This document shows positions 9,301 through 17,031 of a DNA stretch of 17,031 nt, piece by piece. Position numbers and translations under genes: made by a program. Every line of letters begins with the position of its first letter. The first letter of the stretch is position 1. Source of the DNA: Smittium culicis (taxonomy: Eukaryota; Kickxellomycota; Harpellomycetes; Harpellales; Legeriomycetaceae); NCBI GenBank assembly GCA_001970855.1, contig LSSN01002149.1, forward strand, positions 1-17,031. Reading direction: 5' to 3'. The notes under the pieces were generated by a model. That model was not told the DNA's origin. It saw only the letters and a program-made list of their open reading frames with translations, and did not search any database.

Positions 9301-9467
9301 GACACCCCCAAATAGAGATCTGCTTGATTTATAGGTAGTTAATTAGTAACATTTCATGAATCATTTCTCTAATAAAATAGTTTGATAGGATATAATAAGC
9401 TCTTGTGGTATTTGAGACCTTGAATAGAATAAGCTATTTTTATTTGATTATTTATTTGATAATATAT
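6386..9467. other. Gene-free AT-rich stretch
   Basis: Three kilobases without a coding frame of note on either strand, RNA gene or recognisable element. It contains long A/T runs, an imperfect 20-base inverted repeat (7509-7529 with 7617-7637), two adjacent small palindromes at 7617-7654, and a segment near 8095-8190 that resembles 9908-9939 and 10280-10356 in diverged form. The sense of the whole is decayed spacer or very old mobile-element DNA. Confidence 0.55.
8095..8122 (+). repeat. Degenerate short dispersed repeat (weak member)
   Basis: GGGATTCTTTATGAAGTGAA resembles the start of the better members at 13431 and 10451, and the following TAATAGGCAT is shared with 9908-9939. It is a weak match judged by eye in AT-rich DNA. 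Confidence 0.35.
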
Positions 9468-9478
9468 AGGAAATAGTT

Positions 9479-9640
9479 CATTGAACCAATGCCCAGTGGG
9501 TATGGAGCTGCTACAGCGGCGGAGGAGGAGGAGGGTCAATTTAAAAATTATTTTTTTAATATTTTTAAAACTTTTTAAATATTTTTTATTGGTTTTTAGT
9601 ATTATTTTAAATTATGTTTAATAAACTCTCTGAAATAAAA
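9479..9640 (+). mobile_element. LINE 3'-UTR fragment, copy D
   Basis: This piece matches 2789-2950, the 3' UTR of the LINE remnant. It includes CCAATGCCCAGTGGGTATGG, the G-rich stretch after it and the AATAAA (9620-9625) before CTCTCTGA. It ends in a short A-run and is flanked by perfect 11-bp duplications. It is an extremely 5'-truncated non-LTR insertion with no coding content. Compared with the 2789 copy it carries extra GGA triplets (GGAGGAGGAGGAGGG) and several small indels. Confidence 0.85.
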
Positions 9641-9662
9641 AGGAAATAGTTAGGAAATAGTT

Positions 9663-9838
9663 AGATTGATCCCATTTCCCTTTAGGTACGCAGCCGGTAG
9701 ACCGACAGAGGAATTTATTAGTATTAGAATATTAGTTTTTCTATTGCTTGCACCAAATTTCTATTTTTTTAGTTTATTTACTGCGTATTTTCTATTATTG
9801 TTATCGTACCAATAAAATTCCGTGATTAAAAAAAAAAA
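9663..9838 (+). mobile_element. Small A-tailed retroposon, copy B (most complete)
   Basis: The element begins AGATTGATCCCATTTCCC, carries a GC-richer head (GCAGCCGGTAGACCG), then T/A-rich body, AATAAA at 9811-9816 and an 11-A tail at 9828-9838. It is flanked by AGGAAATAGTT on both sides. Copies A and C are on the opposite strand. Length near 176 bp, an A-tail and a long target duplication fit a SINE or the 3' tail of a second LINE family. No coding capacity. Movement would need the enzymes of an autonomous LINE elsewhere. Confidence 0.8.
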
Positions 9839-9907
9839 GGTAGGAAATAGTTAAATTTATCTTTTCATATATTTGGATTTTTTATTTACCATAACCTAGT
9901 ATTAAAA

Positions 9908-9939
9908 TATATTCTCATGAGCTGAAAATATAATAGGCA
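9908..9939 (+). repeat. Degenerate short dispersed repeat (weak member)
   Basis: ATATTCTCATGAGCTGAAAA followed by TATAATAGGCAT aligns with 8095-8122 and its flank. It is a weak member of the family seen at 10304, 10451 and 13431. Confidence 0.3.
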
Positions 9940-10303
9940 TAAGCTATATAGTCCAAAAGAATTTTTCAGCTATAGAAATTGTTGTTACCATATCTCGCGT
10001 AATGATAACAAAGAAAATTTATTTTCCGGCTCACAAATTATTCCTAACCAAAAATGTTGTTTGTATGAAATTTTTAGTCTAGGTGATGATGGTATAATCG
10101 CAGTTTAATTAGTTATTTTAATGGTTTCAGGGATGGTAGCTTTTGCATAATATAGATGCCTTTAGGTCATGATAAGGGGTATACAAGGTTGTTTAAATGA
10201 TTTGATTGCACAAAAAATTTAAAAATAGATATGAATTTTTATTTATTGGAACATATATTCTGTTAGATAAAAGACACATTAAAATCGAGATAAAAAGTTA
10301 TGT

Positions 10304-10345
10304 GGGAGATTATTTCGAAGAGCGGAACTTTTCATATTAAAAACT
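10304..10345 (+). repeat. Dispersed short repeat, member 1
   Basis: GGGAGATTATTTCGAAGAGC then GGAACTTTTC. Its reverse complement relatives are at 13581-13617 and 10451-10494, and direct relatives are at 12921 and 13431. The core is a (T)TCGAA(G)A-type block followed by GCGGAA and a T-run. Confidence 0.5.
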
Positions 10346-10450
10346 TATTACTTTGCAGCATTACTTTTACTTTTAATTCTTGCTAGAATATAAAATCGAA
10401 TGAGTATTATTATTTAACCAATACTTTTGACTAATTCATAATAGCAAATA

Positions 10451-10494
10451 GAAATTCTAAGAAAAAAAGTTCCGCATACATCTAAGAATATCCC
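10451..10494 (-). repeat. Dispersed short repeat, member 2 (inverted)
   Basis: Read on the minus strand this is GGGATATTCTTAGATGTATG, then CGGAACTTTTTTTCTTAGAA. It aligns along about 45 bases with 13431-13480, which is the best pair in the family. Confidence 0.6.
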
Positions 10495-11136
10495 ATGTAG
10501 CTAAAAATATTCGTGCAATACAAGTCACACAAGCTTTTGTAGTAAACTAAAAAATTTAATCGACCTAAAGCTTAAATAGGAATTATTTGCATTTTCCGAA
10601 TTTCTAATATTGCTGGAGCTGAGTAAAATTAATCCTTTGTCGCGCAGTAGATTATTTTTGAACCACCAAATATATCCAACTGCGTTCAATAATAATCGAT
10701 TAATTACGAGGTTTTAAGAATTATTGGTATATCCCAAAATAGCTTCAAATAATAAAATTGCTTAAAACTCATAAACGAATCGTTAAATTAAGCTTTTTAT
10801 ATAATTTTGGACGGGAAAGAGCTAAAGTGCGATTTTATACGCCAATCTTTTAAATCAAGCAAATTATGAACATTTACGTGATAAAACTTTCAAGGATCAA
10901 TGTATTTTCTAATTGGTGGAAGTATTAGCAGAAGTCAGTGTTTTTGATTTATTTTAGTTTTAAACCCCCCAGTCACAGTTAAATGTTATTGATAATTACA
11001 TTCATTTACAAATCATGCAATCAAATCAAATTCTGGTTATGTTAACAAATAATTTTTATGGAGTTACTTATGATAGAGTTATGGCATATTAATAGTCATG
11101 TATTAGGTAACTTCAAAATGTAGCTATATCAAATAA

Positions 11137-11148
11137 TATAAATATCAG
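11137..11148 (+). promoter_or_regulatory. Putative TATA box of paralogue 2
   Basis: TATAAATATCAG, 130 bp before the ATG at 11267, identical to the box before paralogue 1. The following bases GCATAAGG resemble GCATTAGA after the paralogue 3 box. Confidence 0.65.
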
Positions 11149-11266
11149 CATAAGGCCTAATTTTATTTATAGCGTACATAAAATTTTCATTTAATCTTTT
11201 AATTAATTTTTTTTATTTACTCTTTCAAAAAGATTTTTTATTTGGAAGCTTTCAACCTAAATTAAT

Positions 11267-12025
11267 ATGGCTACATATGAACCAAAAAGCTCAGATTCCA
11301 TCAACTTTATCAAAAGGTATCGTGAGCGCGCTCATTATGACCACGAAACTGTCAATAAAATCCTAGATGCCGGTTTAATAGCTCATGTTGGCTTCAAAGC
11401 ACCCAAGAAGAAAAATAGAGCAGAAAGCGACGCTGAAGATTCAGATGATCAGTATCCAAACGTAATTCCAATGACATTTAGTAGAATAGATCAAACTCTC
11501 TATCTGCATGGCTATATCAGTGCTAGAATATTAAAAGCATTATCTGGGCCCATTAAAGGTAGTGCTAGCGAAGAACAAGCACCTAAAGCCACTGTTACCG
11601 TTTCAATAATTGATGGATTGATTGTTACACTTTCTGCCATGAATAATTCAAGCAATTACAGATCTGTCTGCTGTTTCGGAAAGGCTCGCCTTGTAGAAGA
11701 TTTTGACGAAAAGAAAAGAGCTTTGGCTCAACTTGTAAACAAGCAATTCATGGGTGGTAATAAATGGGATGACAGTCGCGCTGTATACGACAGCGAACTC
11801 AAAAGAACTAGAGTTGTTGCCATAGATATTGAAACTGCATCAGCAAAAATAAAATCTGCTGGACCTGTAGATGATAAAGAAGATATAGAGGATGACGAGG
11901 TGGTTAATAAGTATTGGGCAGGAGTTGTACCTATTAAGACCGTATACGGTAAACCAGAAGCATGTAGTTATAACAGAGTAGAGGTGCCTGATTACGTTTC
12001 CAATCTAGAAAACAAATTCATTTAG
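11267..12025 (+). CDS. FMN-binding split-barrel protein (PNPOx-like), paralogue 2
   Basis: Intact and intronless, 252 aa, exactly the length of paralogue 1. Over the first 193 residues I count 138 identical to paralogue 1 (about 72%). All family landmarks are kept: RAHYDHETVNKILDAG, TLYLHGYISAR, VTVSIIDGLI, SNYRSVCCFGKARLVED, VAIDIETASAK and YWAGVVPIKTVYGKP. The acidic loop at residues 50-62 is cleaner than in paralogue 1 (ESDAEDSDDQ) and contains Ser residues in acidic surroundings that would suit casein kinase 2; that is inference. Many differences from paralogue 1 are silent, which suggests selection on the protein. Codons near the start (ACATAT versus ACTTAC for Thr-Tyr) show this. It has its own TATA box, so it is probably a separate transcription unit. 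Confidence 0.88.
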   Translation: MATYEPKSSDSINFIKRYRERAHYDHETVNKILDAGLIAHVGFKAPKKKNRAESDAEDSDDQYPNVIPMTFSRIDQTLYLHGYISARILKALSGPIKGSASEEQAPKATVTVSIIDGLIVTLSAMNNSSNYRSVCCFGKARLVEDFDEKKRALAQLVNKQFMGGNKWDDSRAVYDSELKRTRVVAIDIETASAKIKSAGPVDDKEDIEDDEVVNKYWAGVVPIKTVYGKPEACSYNRVEVPDYVSNLENKFI

Positions 12026-12920
12026 GTGTATTATCAATGTTTTAGATATAAATCGTCTTTATAAGGACTTTTTTGCATGCCATATTTTATTATTTTTGAG
12101 GGTTTTTCTTTTATTTAAATCTATGTATTAAATCAATATCGAAAAAAAAATTTTTTCTAAATCAAAAAATTTTAAAAAATTAAACTTATTACTATTTATG
12201 ATATTCAAAATATAAGAAAAAAGATGCATAGCTTTTTTATTTAACCACTTTATACTGAATTGATAAATTTAATTTTATTCTTTTTTTTCTATTTCAGTAT
12301 GCATCGAGTTCTACTGAAGTTAATAAATCTGGATATAAAATTATTTTTGGCGATTTTCCGAGTCATCAATTATGAATACAATCAAAAATTATAATTTTTT
12401 AGTGAATTAAGGTATGTTAGCATATTAGATGCATAAAATAACTTTCATTAAAGTATCATTGCTACATTAAATTCTGTGAGTTTACAAAAGATTTAAAATT
12501 CCTGAAAAAAAAATTGCATCTCTTAAAGCTTTAAATACTTTTGCAAAATTATTTTTCAAAATAAATATCTAATACTAAAAAAGTTAAATTAATTAATTGA
12601 TAACATTCGTACATTTAACTAATATACGGCGGTTATTTGGCTTCTAAAGCAGCAGGATAGAATAATAATTTTTAAATACTTTAATAACTTTTTAGCCATT
12701 TTTACATAGTTTTCTATACTCTATTAAATTACATTTAAAAACTAATAGTTGAAAAATAAAAACAAAAAAAAAAAAATTCAAATATCGACAAATCACGAAA
12801 ATTTTTTTTTTTTCAGATGGCAGTAATTAAAAAAAAAAGTTGAGCTTGTCTCAAATACTGGTAAATCTAATATAAACTTTTTTCTTGAGTTTTTTTTTGT
12901 AATTGAAATTTATAAAAGAT

Positions 12921-12953
12921 GGGAGAATATTCCAAGAAACGGAGCTTTTTTTA
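12921..12953 (+). repeat. Dispersed short repeat, member 3
   Basis: GGGAGAATATTCCAAGAAAC then GGAGCTTTTTTTA, aligning with 10304 (GGGAGATTATTTCGAAGAGC then GGAACTTTTC) over about 32 bases. Confidence 0.5.
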
Positions 12954-13430
12954 CGCATCATTTTGTTTGCTAACACTAGTTAAAAATTTTTGTTGATCAA
13001 ATAAGTGGATATTTTTTATAGTATTTTCTAGTAGCTTTTCTACACAAAACTAAAAATTATGAATAACAAAAATTTATTAAAAAATTTCCAAAATTCATTA
13101 TAATCTCCAATATATAAATTTTTGGTTTTTAATAAACTCTGAAATTCATGAATACCTTGGTTAGGAACTATAATTTTGAAAAAAATTAAAGAGGGAAATA
13201 CTATTTTCAGATTATTTTATAATATAGTAAACTTGACTAATATATAATCGATTGTCTCTGTTTTATGCTGGATATTGATTTTTAATTGATCTTGTTAATA
13301 AAATTTAACTCTTGTTTAACAATGCTGAGCTCTAAAATAAATTTAATATGCATTAACATTTTAGCATCGATATACACTTAATACTGCTCGTAGAATAAAT
13401 AAAACGTAATCGCTATAATTTATATATATA

Positions 13431-13480
13431 GGATATTCTTCGAATGAAGCGGAAATTTTTCCTTAGAAACTCTATTTTCT
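13431..13480 (+). repeat. Dispersed short repeat, member 4 (best preserved)
   Basis: GGATATTCTTCGAATGAAGC, then GGAAATTTTTCCTTAGAAAC. It matches the minus-strand member at 10451-10494 over its full length, including the CTTAGAA end. Confidence 0.6.
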
Positions 13481-13580
13481 TTATATATTAGGTAAAGGTA
13501 TTTGTTTTATAACTTAATTCATTCAAGATATTTTCTAATATGATTTAAAAATAAAAGTAACTATACAAAGTAGGACAAAC

Positions 13581-13617
13581 TTAAAAGGAAAAGTTTCGCT
13601 CCTCACAATAATCACCC
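13581..13617 (-). repeat. Dispersed short repeat, member 5 (inverted)
   Basis: On the minus strand GGGTGATTATTGTGAGGAGC, then GAAACTTTTCCTTTTAA, aligning with 10304 and, most closely in its core, with the minus-strand member at 14771. Confidence 0.55.
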
Positions 13618-14770
13618 ATATATTAATATTATGAAAGGAAATTCGTTAAAATTATAATGAGAAAATTTTCAGTGAAAATCGAACACTGGAAATAAAAATT
13701 ATGTATTAGAAAATATTGATTTTTAGTAGTTAGAGAAAAGGCCAAGATAAATAGCTGAAAATGAACACATTAATTCACCAGATTAGAAATTGTTTTTGAA
13801 ATAATTTGTCGAGATGATTTAAAAGCTTATAGAGATTGTTTTTATTGTTAGGAAAAATTTGTATTATATATGTTTTAACTTATAAAATAAATAATATTAA
13901 ATAAGAGCTTTCAGTAAAATAACCAAAAAAAAAAACTCATATATACCTACTGAAATATAATTAATAAGGAAAAGAATATAGATAGCTTTATAGTAGATTT
14001 TACTGTTAAAATCCTTAATTATTAAAGTAAATAATATTCTTAGTAAAAAAGTGTTAAAATGAGCTTTATATAAAATTTAAATAATTAAGATTACAATCAA
14101 AAATATAACTTTAAAAGCGCACTTAGATATTAAATTTTTGAATTAGTTTTCGTATTAAATAATATTAAAAAATTTTAAATTTCATTTATAAGAACGACTT
14201 AATACCTTACTATTGCTCATACAATTAAATCACTTTGACGTACATTTCTACATACGCAGTATATAGCTTTTAAATTTCAATTTTTACCTCAGAATAAAAG
14301 TAGAGTAATCAAGTTTTATTAATATAAAAATGGTTCTCAGCTATTAATACTAAAACAAAAAATTAGCTAAACATATAACCAAATTTAAATTCGGAATGGT
14401 TTGTTTTTAATTTTAAAATAATATAAATAAGCTTCCAATTCCTCCAAACAAGCGAATTAATAATTTAAAGTGAAATCTGAGCTTTGGCTTATAATTAAAA
14501 AAAATTCAGTTTAAAAATTTTTTATAAGTAATTTTATATATATGTATTTTGAGTTATTATTATTTTTAAATCTAAGATAAATTATCTCTTTTACTTAAAA
14601 ATTATTTATTATATATATGAGGATCTTACGAGGAAAAGAAGCTCTTTCTCTTCATAAATTTAATTCAAAAAAGTAATTTAAACTTAGATATTGTATATAT
14701 AAGATATAAAATTGATGTTATTCTCATGTTCAATTAATATTAGAAGTGTCTCTGAAAGTAAGAAAAAAGT

Positions 14771-14805
14771 AATGTTAAATTTCGCTTCCTAAAAATAATC
14801 TTTTG
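14771..14805 (-). repeat. Dispersed short repeat, member 6 (inverted)
   Basis: On the minus strand AAAGATTATTTTTAGGAAGC followed by GAAATTTAAC. The core GATTATT...AGGA(A)GCGAAA differs from member 5 by only a few bases. Confidence 0.5.
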
Positions 14806-15450
14806 TGCATAAAACTGACATTAACCTATATGTTACAAGTTCTATTATTTATATAATAATGTAGAAGTAATCTTATTACTGATTATCAAAATATCAAAAT
14901 ATTAAAGTAGTCTAGTAGTTAAAGATAGGCTTTCTTTAAAAAGTATCAAGACATTTAAAAGAAAATTAAAATTCAAAGTATGAAAAAAGCAGAATCAACT
15001 TATTTCTAAACTATATAAAAAAAATTAAATTGGTTTGGCATACTTAGTTTTGAGAATTTTTACGATTGTTTCGTTGTCTATTATTCATTAAATTATGCAG
15101 GTATCTGCATAGTTTACAACTAATTTAACCCTTCCTAGAGATTTTTAATTTTTCGACATAATGCTCTTATATGGTTAAATCGCATACATAGTTATTTACG
15201 TCATCTATCTTTCAAAAAGCGATATATTTTTAACATAAATGCGTCTAAGTAATATTATACCCTAGTTTCTCTTTAGCGATCGCTATAAGCTCCCATGTAA
15301 ATTTCAATTTGTTTCTATATTAAAGTTATCTAATACTATTCTCATAAAGATGGGGAAACCGTGTTCCGAATGATATTGCTTTTTATTTTTATTTTAATTG
15401 TGAATAATTGTTAATCGTTTCGTTTTTCAGTTATTTTTATTTTAATATCT

Positions 15451-15591
15451 GGATTTTATTGGTACGATAACAATAAAAGAAAATATGCGGTAAAGTAAAC
15501 TAAAAAAAAAAAAAAAGACAAGTTGGCGTAAGGCAAAAAAAAAAAACTAATATACTAATACTAATAAATTCCTCTGCCGGTCTGCCGGCTG
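15451..15591 (-). mobile_element. Small A-tailed retroposon, copy C (5'-truncated)
   Basis: The reverse complement aligns with copy B from its GCAGCCGG head to the AATAAA region, with several differences and expanded A-runs. Shared landmarks are TTATTGGTACGATAACAATA and ACTAATAAATTCCTCTGCCG. The similarity ends at GCCGGCTG near 15591, so this copy lacks the first 30 or so bases of copy B. No clear target duplication is visible. The minus-strand frame that overlaps it is a chance frame over A-runs. Confidence 0.75.
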
Positions 15592-16324
15592 AATTTGTTT
15601 TTTTCTTTATAACAATAAACTTTCTGTGATCAAATATGAATAATCTCAAATTATGTAAAAAGATCATGCGTTTTATATGATAACTCATTCGCTATCACAA
15701 TATAATAACTAGAACGAGATTTGTTTACTAAATTAAGCCCTAATACTTGGTTATAATTTTTTTCTGATTCTGGATCTATAATGGGAATATTTTTAAACGT
15801 TTTATTAGTAATCAAAGATTTTTTGACCAACTAATAAAATGCTCATCAACTTACATTGATTTAAATATGAACCTTTTAGGTACAAAAAATCAATTTTAGC
15901 TTCTTTTTATTTTAGATTTTTATTGAATAGTAGTATAGCTTTATAGGCCAGAAGTGGAAATTTTAATGATTTTCGTACTAATTGTGTGACAAGAACTGAG
16001 TAAAATATAAAAGTTTAGATGCATATTGCTATTTGAAATTATAAACCAAAGCCTGATTTATATTATTATATGATTTCCAAAAAAGATATATCGTCTGTCC
16101 GGTGAAAAATGTACTATATTTTTAGCACTTTTATCTGCAGATTAATCTTAAAAGTATTAGTCATCATACTATATTTTAACTGAAATGTATATTTTTTTTA
16201 TAATCCATATCTAAACTAAAATCGTATACAGCATTAAACTACACCTCATTAAATTGTACTCAAAAATCAAAAATCTATAAGAAATTGCATTTGATGCTTT
16301 CAATTGATTGTAAAAAAAATTGTG
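15592..16324. other. Gene-free AT-rich upstream region of paralogue 3
   Basis: No coding frame of note, RNA gene or element is seen. AACTGAGTAAAAT near 15994 resembles GCTGAGTAAAAT near 10619 and AACTGAGCAAAA near 574, all upstream of a paralogue but at different distances. This may be chance. Confidence 0.45.
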
Positions 16325-16333
16325 TATAAATAG
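16325..16333 (+). promoter_or_regulatory. Putative TATA box of paralogue 3
   Basis: TATAAATAG, followed by CAGCATTAG, lies 129 bp before the ATG at 16454. It matches the boxes of paralogues 1 and 2 in sequence and distance. Confidence 0.65.
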
Positions 16334-16453
16334 CAGCATTAGATCAATTAATATAGAAAAGTAAAAGCGGTTTCCGAATACTCTAATAGAAAAGTTTACA
16401 TATTGAATCTTGCTCAGAAAAGTCTTCGTTTAAACAATTAATTATATACTATA

Positions 16454-17031
16454 ATGGCAACATACGAACCAACAAGCTCTAAGGCAGTAAATTTTGTCAA
16501 AAGACTACGTGAGCGCGCCCACTATGATCACGAAACTGTTCATAAAATTCTAGACGCCGGTTTGCTAGCTCATGTTGGTTTTAAAGTACCCAAGAAGAAA
16601 AATAGCGTAGAAAGTGACGCAGAAGATTCAGACGATCAATACCCAAACGTAATTCCAATGATATTTTGTAGAATAGGCCAAACAATATACTTGCATGGTT
16701 ATATTAGCGGCAGAGTAGTAAAGGCGTTATCAGGGCCAGTCGCAGGAAGCAACAGCGAAGAACAAGCACCTAAAGCTACTGTCACTGTTTCAATTATGGA
16801 TGGTCTGATTGTAGCACTTTCATCAATGCACAATTCAAATAACTACAGATCTGTCTGCTGTTTCGGAAAGGCACGTCTTGTTGAAGATCGTGATGAAAAG
16901 ATAAGGGCATTGACTGAAATTGTTGATAAACAATTCTTAGGTGGAAAAAAGTGGGATGATAGTCGAGAGATTAATGATATTGAATATAAAACTACCAGAG
17001 TCGTTGCTATAGATATCGAAGCTGCATCGGC
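16454..17031 (+). CDS. FMN-binding split-barrel protein (PNPOx-like), paralogue 3 (3' end outside window)
   Basis: An open frame of 192 codons plus two bases runs without a stop to the window edge, so about 60 residues should lie beyond it if the length matches its paralogues. It opens with MATYEP like the others and carries RAHYDHETVHKILDAG, TIYLHGYISGR, VTVSIMDGLI, NNYRSVCCFGKARLVED and VAIDIEAASA. By my count it is about 84% identical to paralogue 1 and 79% to paralogue 2 over 193 residues. The resemblance is patchy: residues 1-70 are closer to paralogue 2 (12 versus 17 differences) and residues 71-193 much closer to paralogue 1 (14 versus 29). No frame disruption is seen. Function is as for the other copies: an FMN-binding, probably cytosolic protein of unproven reaction. 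Confidence 0.87.
   Translation, partial: MATYEPTSSKAVNFVKRLRERAHYDHETVHKILDAGLLAHVGFKVPKKKNSVESDAEDSDDQYPNVIPMIFCRIGQTIYLHGYISGRVVKALSGPVAGSNSEEQAPKATVTVSIMDGLIVALSSMHNSNNYRSVCCFGKARLVEDRDEKIRALTEIVDKQFLGGKKWDDSREINDIEYKTTRVVAIDIEAAS

Larger units (their letters stand above)
9468..9852. repeat. Four copies of the 11-mer AGGAAATAGTT (target duplications)
   Basis: Exact copies lie at 9468-9478, 9641-9651, 9652-9662 and 9842-9852. The first two bracket the LINE 3'-UTR fragment and the last two bracket the small retroposon copy B. The middle two are directly tandem. They read as target-site duplications of two separate insertions at one sequence, which was perhaps already duplicated in tandem. 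Confidence 0.85.
9853..11136. other. Gene-free AT-rich upstream region of paralogue 2
   Basis: No coding frame of note or RNA gene. It contains three members of the dispersed short repeat (9908, 10304 and 10451) and a run of six C at 10965-10970 within AT-rich DNA. Otherwise nothing recognisable. Confidence 0.5.
12026..15450. other. Gene-free AT-rich stretch between paralogues 2 and 3
   Basis: About 3.4 kb with no convincing coding frame or RNA gene. It has many poly-A and poly-T runs (for example around 12763-12776 and 12801-12813). The only structure found is the dispersed short repeat family (12921, 13431, 13581, 14771) and a 16-base direct repeat at 15383-15398 and 15431-15446, next to retroposon copy C. 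Confidence 0.55.

Noticed and set aside
6386..9467. Spliced gene or tRNA gene in the long spacer
   Set aside because: No open stretch of coding character on either strand and no cloverleaf-like GC-rich segment; only AT-rich DNA.
9663..9700. tRNA-derived SINE head with A and B boxes
   Set aside because: GC-rich words such as GGTACGCAGCCGG are present, but neither box matches well enough at the right spacing to claim a polymerase III promoter.
1..9740. Bases 1-85 and 9662-9744 as terminal inverted repeats of one 9.7-kb DNA transposon
   Set aside because: Copy B has an A-tail, an AATAAA and its own target duplication, and a third copy exists at 15451. These are separate retroposon insertions in opposite directions.
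15500..15688. Minus-strand frame of 62 codons
   Set aside because: Its C-terminal end is Phe-rich low complexity produced by A-runs in retroposon copy C; no homologue-like feature.

Overview
The window is a very AT-rich piece of eukaryotic nuclear DNA, most likely from an early-diverging fungus. Three things point there: intronless genes of a fungal and bacterial flavin-nucleotide-binding family, eukaryotic TATA-type upstream boxes, and decayed retroelements (a DIRS-type tyrosine-recombinase retrotransposon and LINE-type non-LTR fragments) of kinds common in such fungi. I cannot name the species.

Layout. Bases 1-85 hold the end of a small A-tailed retroposon (copy A, minus strand). Bases 821-1579 hold the first of three tandem, same-strand paralogues of a pyridoxamine-5'-phosphate-oxidase-like FMN-binding protein (252 aa). 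Bases 2161-2953 are a 5'-truncated LINE remnant: the C-terminal zinc-knuckle end of its reverse transcriptase, a 3' UTR with AATAAA, and an A-tail. Abutting it, 2954-6385 is a 5'-truncated, heavily decayed DIRS-type element with traces of gag, reverse transcriptase, RNase H, a Dam-like methylase domain and a tyrosine recombinase, ending in an inverted-repeat structure. Bases 6386-9467 are AT-rich and show no gene. Bases 9468-9852 hold two retroposon insertions side by side, a LINE 3'-UTR fragment (copy D) and a full-looking small retroposon (copy B), each flanked by the same 11-bp target duplication. The second paralogue is at 11267-12025, again followed by gene-free AT-rich DNA with scattered short degenerate repeats. 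A third small retroposon (copy C, minus strand) lies at 15451-15591, and the third paralogue starts at 16454 and runs off the window end.

The three paralogues are the only genes that look alive. Their frames are intact, the encoded proteins are 72-84% identical over the 193 residues they share, and each has a matching TATA box 117-130 bp before its ATG. The third copy is a mosaic of the first two, which suggests gene conversion. Everything else is mobile-element debris or AT-rich spacer. I see no convincing novel multi-gene system. The most unusual signals are the paired insertions sharing one target duplication, the dispersed short-repeat family, and the mosaic tandem array.
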